This document shows, piece after piece, positions 58,020 through 64,000 of a DNA stretch of 64,000 nucleotides. A program made the translations under genes and the position numbers. This DNA comes from Niveibacterium umoris (GTDB lineage Bacteria; Pseudomonadota; Gammaproteobacteria; Burkholderiales; Rhodocyclaceae), in assembly GCF_014197015.1 (NCBI RefSeq), contig NZ_JACIET010000004.1, positions 62,001 to 126,000 of the forward strand, in the 5' to 3' direction. Below the pieces are notes generated by a model. The model was given only the letters and a program-made list of their open reading frames with translations, was not told the origin of the DNA and made no database searches. How positions within the stretch are numbered: position 1 is the first letter of the stretch; every line of letters begins with the position of its first letter.

Positions 58020-59303
58020 ATGACTACCGTTGCCGTCATCGGACTGGGCTATGTGGGCCTGCCGCTCGCCGTCGAGTTTGGAAAGAAATATCGCACTCTC
58101 GGTTTTGACCTTTCGGAGCAGAAGGTTGCGTCCTATCGCAACTTTGTAGACCCGACCGGTGAAGTCTCATCCGAGGATTTGCGTGCCGCGACGCACTTGA
58201 GTTGTCACACCGACCCGAAGGTGATCGCGGAAGCGGACTTCATCATCGTGGCAGTACCCACGCCTGTGGATGATGCGCACCAGCCGGATTTCACGCCGCT
58301 CGTGAAGTCGTCGGAGTCGGTCGGCAAGAATCTCAAGCCGGGTGCGATTGTCGTGTACGAATCGACGGTCTATCCCGGCGCGACCGAAGAAGTGTGCATT
58401 CCGATCATCGAGAAGCATTCGGGGCTCAAGTGGAAAGAAGGCTTCTTCGTTGGCTACAGCCCGGAGCGGATCAACCCGGGCGACAAGGAGCGCACGCTCA
58501 CCCGCATCGTCAAGGTCGTTTCAGGCGACACGCCGGAGACCTTGAGCAAGGTGCAGGAACTCTATGGCGCGGTGATCACCGCCGGCGTGTACCCGGCATC
58601 CAGCATCAAGGTTGCCGAGGCGGCCAAGGTCATCGAAAACACCCAGCGTGACCTCAACATCGCGCTGATGAACGAACTCGCCCTGATCTTCCACAAGATC
58701 GGCATCGACACGCTCGAAGTACTCAAGGCAGCCGGAACGAAGTGGAACTTTCTGCCGTTCCGCCCGGGCCTGGTCGGTGGGCATTGCATCGGCGTCGATC
58801 CCTACTATCTGACGCACAAGGCCGACAAGCTGGGTTACCACCCGCAGGTGATCCTCGCAGGGCGTCGCATCAACGATGGCATGGGCAAGTACATTGCCGA
58901 GCAGACCGTGAAGGAGATGATCGCCAACGACCTGCCGGTCAAAGGGGCCGACGTCATCGTGCTTGGTCTGACCTTCAAGGAAAACTGTCCCGACCTGCGC
59001 AACAGCAAGGTGATCGACGTCATCCGCGAACTGGAGACCTTCGGCGTCAAGGTGCATGTGCATGATCCGATCGCCGAGAGCCATGAAGCCGAGCACGAGT
59101 ACGGCGTGTCCCTGACGCCCTGGGAGCAGTTGCCCGCAGCCGCTTCAGCGATCGTTGCGGCGGTCTGTCACAAGTCCTACGCGGACATGGGAGTCGCCAG
59201 TCTTACGTCAAAGCTGGTCAAAGGTGGTGTGTTCTCCGATGTGAAGAGCTTCTACGACCCCGCCGCGGTTGCCGCCGCCGGCGCGCGACTCTGGAGGCTC
59301 TGA
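58020..59303 (+). CDS. tviB: UDP-N-acetylglucosamine/galactosamine dehydrogenase (TviB/WecC type)
   Basis: 427 aa. NAD-binding VIGLGYVGLPLAVEFGK, catalytic C256 in GGHCIGVDPYYL and the UDP-binding C-terminal domain are present. The family oxidises UDP-GlcNAc (or UDP-GalNAc) to the uronic acid. The residue pattern (for example TKWNFLPFRPG) fits the TviB group more than UDP-glucose dehydrogenase. It lies 33 nt after prsT in the EPS operon and gives a uronic acid precursor. Donor sugar is not settled by sequence alone. Confidence 0.9.
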   Translation: MTTVAVIGLGYVGLPLAVEFGKKYRTLGFDLSEQKVASYRNFVDPTGEVSSEDLRAATHLSCHTDPKVIAEADFIIVAVPTPVDDAHQPDFTPLVKSSESVGKNLKPGAIVVYESTVYPGATEEVCIPIIEKHSGLKWKEGFFVGYSPERINPGDKERTLTRIVKVVSGDTPETLSKVQELYGAVITAGVYPASSIKVAEAAKVIENTQRDLNIALMNELALIFHKIGIDTLEVLKAAGTKWNFLPFRPGLVGGHCIGVDPYYLTHKADKLGYHPQVILAGRRINDGMGKYIAEQTVKEMIANDLPVKGADVIVLGLTFKENCPDLRNSKVIDVIRELETFGVKVHVHDPIAESHEAEHEYGVSLTPWEQLPAAASAIVAAVCHKSYADMGVASLTSKLVKGGVFSDVKSFYDPAAVAAAGARLWRL

Positions 59304-59332
59304 GGCCTGTTGGCCGCGACGAGGCATGGTCG

Positions 59333-60229
59333 ATGCGCTCCCTCTTTTGCGTCCTCCTCGTCGCGTTCTCCAGCGCGGTTTCCGCCGAGCCAAGCGAGAC
59401 GGTTCTGGCGGATCCACGCGCGATGCTTGCGCGCCAGCTGGTTGCTCTGGGCACTCAGTACGAGCACGGCGAGGGCATGCCGCAGGATTCGATGCGTGCG
59501 GTGGAGCTCTACTGTGACGCGGCCCGGTACGGCGACCCGGAAGGCTTGTTTGCATTGGCCTGGATGTACGGCAAGGGGCGCGGTGTCGAGCAGGACGACC
59601 GCATCGCCGCAACCCTGATGGCGCGTGCCGCTGCTGCAGGATTCGAACCTGCCCAGGGCGCCCAGCGATTCTTCGGCCCATCGGCGGGCGTATTGCCGCC
59701 CTGCATGAATCCTCGGCCTGTGGTCAGCCGCAACGACCCCGTGGCTTCTGATGAAGCGGACCTGGATGCCGTGCTGACTGGCCTGGCGCCGAACAAGAAG
59801 CGCATCGCGCAGCTGATCCGCCTGCTCGCGCCGCAATACGGCATTGATGCGCGTTTGGCGCTCGCCGTGGCCGCGGCCGAATCCAATTTTGAATCGCTCG
59901 CGCGCAGCCCGCGCAATGCATACGGTGTGATGCAGCTGATTCCGGAAACGGCGCAGCGCTTCAAGGTGCACAACATCTACGACCCGTCGCAGAACATCAA
60001 GGGCGGTCTGGCCTACCTGCGCTGGCTGCTGGCGTATTACCGCGGCGACGTTCTGCTGACGCTTGCGGCCTACAACGCGGGTGAGGGAGCGGTCGATCGT
60101 TACCGCGGCATCCCGCCGTATCGGGAGACTGTCGACTATGTCAAACGCATCTACGGCATGTTCCGTCGTGCCAGCCACCCGTTTGATGCCAACATGGTTG
60201 CACCCTCGCCGATCATTGCGATGCGTTAG
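59333..60229 (+). CDS. Sel1-repeat lytic transglycosylase (SLT family)
   Basis: 298 aa. A signal peptide (about 1-18) is followed by two Sel1-type repeats (MAAVELYCDAARYGDPEGLFALAW-like segments, about 33-105) and a C-terminal SLT domain with catalytic E183 in AAAESNFES, then YGVMQLIPETA and AAYNAGEGAVDRY. It cleaves peptidoglycan glycan strands in the periplasm. It starts 29 nt after tviB and its 3' end overlaps the serine protease gene by 44 nt, so these are probably co-transcribed. Confidence 0.9.
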   Translation: MRSLFCVLLVAFSSAVSAEPSETVLADPRAMLARQLVALGTQYEHGEGMPQDSMRAVELYCDAARYGDPEGLFALAWMYGKGRGVEQDDRIAATLMARAAAAGFEPAQGAQRFFGPSAGVLPPCMNPRPVVSRNDPVASDEADLDAVLTGLAPNKKRIAQLIRLLAPQYGIDARLALAVAAAESNFESLARSPRNAYGVMQLIPETAQRFKVHNIYDPSQNIKGGLAYLRWLLAYYRGDVLLTLAAYNAGEGAVDRYRGIPPYRETVDYVKRIYGMFRRASHPFDANMVAPSPIIAMR

Positions 60230-60989
60230 GCAAACCCTAATCGCGCTCTGCGCGGCGCTGACGCTTGCGCCGCCGTCCGCGCGCGCCGACCTGGTCGAGA
60301 CGGTGCAACGGATCAAGCCCTCGATCGTTGCTGTCGGTACCATGCAGCGCGATCGGACCCCGCAGTTCCGTTTGCTGGGCACCGGCTTCGTCGTCGGCGA
60401 CGGTTCCCTTGTGGCCACCAATTCCCACGTCGTGCCCGCGACGCTGGACAACGAGCACTTTGAAGAACTCATCGTGGTCACCTTCGGCAGCGCAGGCGAG
60501 CAGAAGGCGGCCAAGGTCACCAAGGTCGGGAGCGATCCGATGCACGATCTCGCCTTGCTCAAGTTTCCGCACGGGGTGAGTTTTCCGGCGCTGACGCTTG
60601 ATGACGGCATGCATGCGCGGGAGGGGCAGGCGATCGCATTTACCGGCTTCCCCATCATTGGCGCGCTGGGGCTCAACCGCGCAACGCACCGGGGCATCGT
60701 CGCGTCGATCACGCCGGTCGTGCTGCCTACTGAACACGGCTCGCAACTCAACCCGCAGGCCATCAAGCGGATTCGTGAAGGGGCCTTTCCGGTTCTGCAA
60801 CTGGATGCGACCGCGTACCCCGGAAACAGCGGCAGCCCTCTTTACGATCCCGATACCGGCCTGGTGCTCGCGGTCGTCAATATGGTCTTCGTCAAAGGCA
60901 GCAAAGAAACCGCGCTGACGCAACCCTCCGGCATCACTTACGCGATCCCGGCGCAGCACCTGCGTGCGCTGGTCGAAAGCGTGCGCTAG
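60186..60989 (+). CDS. Trypsin-like serine protease (S1C, periplasmic)
   Basis: 267 aa. A signal peptide is present (RRSLRCVRQTLIALCAALTL). The catalytic triad is complete: H81 in TNSHVVP, D121 in MHDLALLKF and S215 in YPGNSGSPL. It lacks a PDZ domain, so it is a short stand-alone member. ATG 60186 gives a normal signal peptide; a TTG at 60216 is an alternative. The 3' end shares the palindrome CTAG (60986-60989) with the convergent C40 gene, so both stop codons overlap. Confidence 0.85.
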   Translation: MPTWLHPRRSLRCVRQTLIALCAALTLAPPSARADLVETVQRIKPSIVAVGTMQRDRTPQFRLLGTGFVVGDGSLVATNSHVVPATLDNEHFEELIVVTFGSAGEQKAAKVTKVGSDPMHDLALLKFPHGVSFPALTLDDGMHAREGQAIAFTGFPIIGALGLNRATHRGIVASITPVVLPTEHGSQLNPQAIKRIREGAFPVLQLDATAYPGNSGSPLYDPDTGLVLAVVNMVFVKGSKETALTQPSGITYAIPAQHLRALVESVR

Positions 60990-61486
60990 TCCAGCAGCGT
61001 CCGCGCACCGTCGAAGCGCTGCGCGAAGTAGGCGGTGTCGAGGCGTTCGATGCGGACCGCACCGTTCGTCGACGGCGCATGCACGAAGCGACCGTCGCCG
61101 ATGTAGATGCCCATGTGCGAGAAGGGTCGCCGCATCGTGTTGAAGAACACCAGATCGCCAGGCCGCATTTTTTCTCGATCCACCGGCCGTGCGCGCGCGG
61201 CAATCTCTGCCGCGTTATGGGGAAGCCGCACGCCCGCCACCTGCTCCATCACGTAGCTGACCATGCCGCTGCAATCAAGGCCGGCTTCCGGGTTGCGTCC
61301 ACCGAAGCGGTAGCCGGTATCGACCAGACTCACGGCGAACACCACCACGTCGTTGCCCATGCTTGCGTCGGGCAAGCGCGTGAGATCTCGCGCTGGGGCG
61401 GTTGTGGTTCTTGGCGGTGAAGTCGTACACGCCGCCAGCAGGATCAGCATCAGAAACAGGGCAGGGCCGCGCGCTGCAAATGCCAC
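60986..61486 (-). CDS. NlpC/P60 family lipoprotein peptidase
   Basis: 166 aa from GTG 61486. Lipobox LILLAAC (C20) and the C40 domain with catalytic C72 in GLDCSGMV, H124 in FSHMGIYIG and a third polar residue (H136) are all present. It hydrolyses peptide bonds of peptidoglycan stems in the periplasm. GTG 61486 follows the dtd stop directly and gives a better signal peptide than the in-frame ATG at 61519, which lies inside dtd. The stop overlaps that of the serine protease on the other strand. Confidence 0.88.
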   Translation of the reverse strand: MAFAARGPALFLMLILLAACTTSPPRTTTAPARDLTRLPDASMGNDVVVFAVSLVDTGYRFGGRNPEAGLDCSGMVSYVMEQVAGVRLPHNAAEIAARARPVDREKMRPGDLVFFNTMRRPFSHMGIYIGDGRFVHAPSTNGAVRIERLDTAYFAQRFDGARTLLD

Positions 61487-61487
61487 G

Positions 61488-61925
61488 TCAGGATTCCAGC
61501 CAGAACGTAACCGGGCCATGATTGGTCAGGCTTACCGCCATCTCGGCGCCAAAACGACCGGTTTCCACCTTCGCATGGGTGCCGCGGGCGAGTGACACCG
61601 CGTGGTCGAACAATTCACGCGCCCGCGTGGGTTCCGCGGCTGAGGTGAAACTGGCGCGCGTGCCTTTGCGGGTGTCCGCGGCCAGCGTGAACTGCGGCAC
61701 CAATAACAGGCCGCCGGCAGTGTCGGCGAGCGAGCGGTTCATGCGCCCCGCGTCGTCGCTGAATACCCTGTAACCGAGGATGCGTTCGATGATGCGCGCC
61801 GCGCTTTTCTCGTCGTCCTCCGGGCGCACACCGACCAGCGCCAGCAGCCCGGGGCCGATCTCGCCGACGGTTTCGCCCTCGACCACGACTGACGCATGCA
61901 GCACGCGCTGGATCAGTGCGATCAC
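61488..61925 (-). CDS. dtd: D-aminoacyl-tRNA deacylase
   Basis: 145 aa. IALIQRVLHASVVVEGETVG at the start, PQFTLAAD in the middle and the C-terminal NHGPVTFWLES are the Dtd signatures. It removes wrongly attached D-amino acids from tRNA. The start is GTG 61925, overlapping the stop of the SIMPL gene in GTGA, and GGAG lies 6-9 nt upstream. The long open frame continuing to 62780 is not a fusion. Confidence 0.95.
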   Translation of the reverse strand: MIALIQRVLHASVVVEGETVGEIGPGLLALVGVRPEDDEKSAARIIERILGYRVFSDDAGRMNRSLADTAGGLLLVPQFTLAADTRKGTRASFTSAAEPTRARELFDHAVSLARGTHAKVETGRFGAEMAVSLTNHGPVTFWLES

Positions 61926-62632
61926 TGCAACTCCACCGTCCCGGTCACGGTGACGCTGATCTGCGTTTCGCCCGACTCGATTGCGGGCGGCGTGGAGTCC
62001 GCCGCCGCGCTCATCACCGCAGCGCGCGCCATCGGCATCGGTGTCGGACGGAAATTCTGGTTGGTGTTGATCGCGAACTGGCGGATGCGGTACTTGCGCC
62101 CAAGCGCATTGGCCGCCAGTTCGGCGCGTGCCTTGAAGGCTGCGATTGCATCGACGATGGCTTCGTCTTCGGCCTTGCGGCGCGTTTCCGGCGACGGCGT
62201 GAAGCTGATCTGGCCGAGCGCCAGTTCGCCCTGCAGCTTGCCGAGCAACTCCGACAGCGCCGCGCTGTCCTTGCTCTCCAGCACCAGTTCCGAACGCGCG
62301 CGCCAGCCCTCGATCTTTTGCGTGTTGCGGGTGTAGGTCGGCCAGGTGCTGCTGTTGCCGGACCTCACTTTCACCGCCGGCGCGGTCTTCGAGATCGACA
62401 CGCCTTGCGCGATGGCCTGGTTCACTTTCTTGTTCAGCGTGTTGAGGTTGGCGTCGGTCGCCTCGATGAACACCACTGCGCGCTGCAGGTCGTTCACTGC
62501 GGAACGGCTGCTCTCGACGCTGAGGTCGATCGTCGGGACGCTTGGCGTTGGCGCCGCGACCGGCGCGCTTTGCGCGAAAGCCGGCAGGGCCAGCGCGGTC
62601 GCAAGGATCAGGCAATTGCGTATCGGCTTCAT
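61922..62632 (-). CDS. SIMPL-domain (DUF541) periplasmic protein
   Basis: 236 aa with a signal peptide (CLILATALALPAFA). The rest, with VNQAIAQGVSI, TRNTQKIEGWRARSELVLES and RRKAEDEAIVDAIAAFKARAELAANALG, matches the SIMPL/oxidative-stress defence family (YggE). Members have a repeat fold and are of unknown biochemical role. ATG 62632 has GGAG about 9 nt upstream. It is translationally coupled to dtd. Confidence 0.88.
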   Translation of the reverse strand: MKPIRNCLILATALALPAFAQSAPVAAPTPSVPTIDLSVESSRSAVNDLQRAVVFIEATDANLNTLNKKVNQAIAQGVSISKTAPAVKVRSGNSSTWPTYTRNTQKIEGWRARSELVLESKDSAALSELLGKLQGELALGQISFTPSPETRRKAEDEAIVDAIAAFKARAELAANALGRKYRIRQFAINTNQNFRPTPMPMARAAVMSAAADSTPPAIESGETQISVTVTGTVELQ

Positions 62633-62700
62633 CGTGACGCTCCGTGACAGGTTGATCCCAGCATAGCAGCCCTCGCCGCCGCTGCCTGTGAGCGGATGTA

Positions 62701-63225
62701 TCACCCGATCTTGCGCAGGCCGCTGGCGTAGCGGGTGGCGTTGCGCACGTAGCCGGCGGCACTGCGTTCGAGCGCCGCAACTTCGTCGTCGCTCAGTTCG
62801 CGGATGATGCGGCCGGGCGTGCCAACCACCAGTGAGCGGTCCGGAATCACCTTGCCCTCGGGGATCAGCGTGTTGGCGCCAATCAGGCAATGCTTGCCGA
62901 TCACTGCGCGGTTGAGCACCACCGCGTTGATGCCGATCAGCGAGCCCTCGCCGATCGAGCAGCCATGCAGCATCACCATGTGGCCGACGGTGACGTTGGC
63001 GCCCAGCGTCAGCGGCACGCCGTCGTCGGTGTGCAGAATCGAACCGTCCTGGATGTTGCTGTTGTCGCCGATGGTGATCGGGTCGTTGTCGCCGCGCAGC
63101 GTGGCGCCGAACCACACGCTCACGTTGCGGCCCAGGGTCACCGATCCGATGACCGTTGCGTTCTCGGCGATCCATGCGCCCTCGCCCAGCTGCGGGCAGT
63201 GATCGTCCAGTGCGTAAACACTCAT
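62701..63225 (-). CDS. Gamma-class carbonic anhydrase family protein
   Basis: 174 aa left-handed beta-helix hexapeptide protein. Three zinc-binding His are visible: H65 (LHTDDG), H82 and H87 (GHMVMLHG). The motif [13 protein letters not shown] is typical of the YrdA/Paa Y/gamma-CA family. ATG 63225 is used; further upstream in-frame starts (to 63336) are poorer. Carbonic anhydrase activity is not proven for many members. Confidence 0.9.
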   Translation of the reverse strand: MSVYALDDHCPQLGEGAWIAENATVIGSVTLGRNVSVWFGATLRGDNDPITIGDNSNIQDGSILHTDDGVPLTLGANVTVGHMVMLHGCSIGEGSLIGINAVVLNRAVIGKHCLIGANTLIPEGKVIPDRSLVVGTPGRIIRELSDDEVAALERSAAGYVRNATRYASGLRKIG

Positions 63226-63436
63226 GCGTTTGCTATCCACTTGATTTGTCTGCATTTGCTGCAGCGCGAGGGGCGCCATGTTAGGCCCCGGCTCAGGCTG
63301 CTGCAAGTTGGGGGCGAACCGGGGGGGCGAATCCATGCAGTCCTGAGGCTTCAGGCAAACCTTTGCGCGCGGCGGATCCGTGCTTCAAGCGGTGCCGCAT
63401 GGCGTCTATCCTGAGGGTTTCGACACTCCGGAGCTG

Positions 63437-63976
63437 ATGATGCGAATACTGATTCGACTGATGGCCGGGCTTGCGCTGGTGGCCGTGCTGCTTGTCTGTG
63501 TCGGCTGGTTCCTTCCTGCCCGCTACGCGGTATCGCGCACAGTGATGTTTGCGAGTCCGCCCGAGAAGATCTGGCCCTTGATCGAGAGCCCCAGGGAATG
63601 GGCGCGCTGGACGGTGTGGAACCAGCGCGATCCGGCGATGAAGATGCGCTATTCCGGCGCCGAGCGGGGGGCGGGCGCAGCGTGGGCCTGGGAGAGCCAC
63701 AGCGAAGGCAACGGCAGGATGACCTTCACCGCAGCCGACGCGCCGCGCCGGCTCGCCTACCGGCTGGAGTTTCCTGACTTCGAGGGCGGCACCAATACTG
63801 GCGAGCTGCTGCTGGTGCCCGACGGCAAGGGCACACGGGTGACCTGGTCGATGCAGGGCGAGATGGGTGGAAACCCGATCCTGCGCTGGTTCGGGCTCCT
63901 GATGGACCGCATGGTCGGGCCGGACTTCGACGGCGGCCTGGCGCGGCTGCGCACGCTCGCCGACAGCGCAACATGA
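63437..63976 (+). CDS. SRPBCC-family (polyketide cyclase/START-like) membrane protein
   Basis: 179 aa. An N-terminal membrane helix (IRLMAGLALVAVLLVCVGW) is followed by a START/Bet v1-type domain with the segment WPLIESPREWARWTVWNQRDP and a C-terminal hydrophobic-pocket helix. The domain binds hydrophobic ligands; none is known here. ATG 63437 (or 63440) has CCGGAGCTG upstream. It diverges from the carbonic anhydrase gene (211-nt spacer, nothing convincing in it). The stop overlaps the next start. Confidence 0.82.
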   Translation: MMRILIRLMAGLALVAVLLVCVGWFLPARYAVSRTVMFASPPEKIWPLIESPREWARWTVWNQRDPAMKMRYSGAERGAGAAWAWESHSEGNGRMTFTAADAPRRLAYRLEFPDFEGGTNTGELLLVPDGKGTRVTWSMQGEMGGNPILRWFGLLMDRMVGPDFDGGLARLRTLADSAT

Positions 63977-64000
63977 ACGGCGCGCGCCCGGATGCACGCC
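63973..64000 (+). CDS. Start of a further gene (partial, runs off the right edge)
   Basis: ATG at 63973-63975 overlaps the stop of the SRPBCC gene in an ATGA tetranucleotide and reads MNGARPDAR to the edge. Coupling suggests a real gene, but nine residues are too few to assign. Confidence 0.4.

Noticed and set aside
61926-62780. Apparent fusion of dtd with an upstream 285-codon extension
   Set aside because: The extension is the antiparallel frame of the SIMPL gene; GTGA coupling at 61922-61925 and the ribosome binding site support two separate genes.

Overview
The window is a dense, GC-rich chromosomal segment of a betaproteobacterium. The best fit is Rhodocyclales (Zoogloea/Azoarcus/Uliginosibacterium-like). 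This is inferred from the PrsK/PrsR/PrsT exosortase-type exopolysaccharide genes, the queA-tgt-yajC-secD-secF order, the gap-pgk-pyk-fba order, NnrS, and a CstA-YjiX-YjiA operon. I see no insertion sequence, prophage, CRISPR array or rRNA. The only RNA gene I can support is one tRNA-Leu(CAA).

Layout. 1-5.2 kb: the first codons of an exported protein behind a convincing sigma-54 promoter, ubiD, a purine-type phosphoribosyltransferase, a Cache-sensor/NarL two-component pair and an unknown 132-aa protein. 5.5-8.9 kb: cstA-yjiX-yjiA (peptide/pyruvate uptake). 8.9-15.5 kb: aldo/keto reductase, periplasmic thioredoxin, PBP4-type DacB, an exported protein made of a duplicated domain, NnrS, a stand-alone caspase-like peptidase and PsiE. 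15.6-25.2 kb: a minus-strand central carbon cluster (prk, tkt, gap, pgk, pyk and two different class II aldolases). 25.3-30.7 kb: small membrane protein, IMPase, thioredoxin-like protein, rsmE, argA, yggX, pldA. 30.9-34.6 kb: epimerase, sugar isomerase and a PAS-GGDEF-EAL protein. 34.8-38.3 kb: a tight operon of a PlcP-like metallophosphoesterase, two GT4 glycosyltransferases and DgkA, which looks like a glycolipid or lipid-remodelling module. 38.4-42.9 kb: rpiA, phoU, a small acidic ORF, galE and manC. 42.9-48.5 kb: queA-tgt-yajC-secD-secF, then tRNA-Leu. 48.6-50 kb: YbaY-like protein and uroporphyrinogen-III methyltransferase. 50.3-59.3 kb: sugar transferase-prsK-prsR-prsT-tviB. 59.3-64 kb: lytic transglycosylase, serine protease, NlpC/P60 lipoprotein, dtd, SIMPL protein, gamma-carbonic anhydrase, SRPBCC protein and the first codons of another gene.

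How the genes connect. galE, manC, tviB, the polyprenyl-phosphate sugar transferase and the epimerase supply or start cell-surface polysaccharide. PrsK/PrsR is a sigma-54-type two-component system known to control PEP-CTERM protein genes in relatives. The GG-N10-GC promoter at the left edge drives a gene whose first residues look like a signal peptide, so it is a plausible target. The plcP-like/GT4/dgkA operon, with phoU 0.9 kb away and psiE elsewhere, suggests phosphate-responsive membrane lipid remodelling.

Most intergenic regions carry recognisable terminators or hairpins. Start codons were chosen by ribosome binding site, family length and overlap with neighbours. All function calls come from reading motifs; no database search was run.
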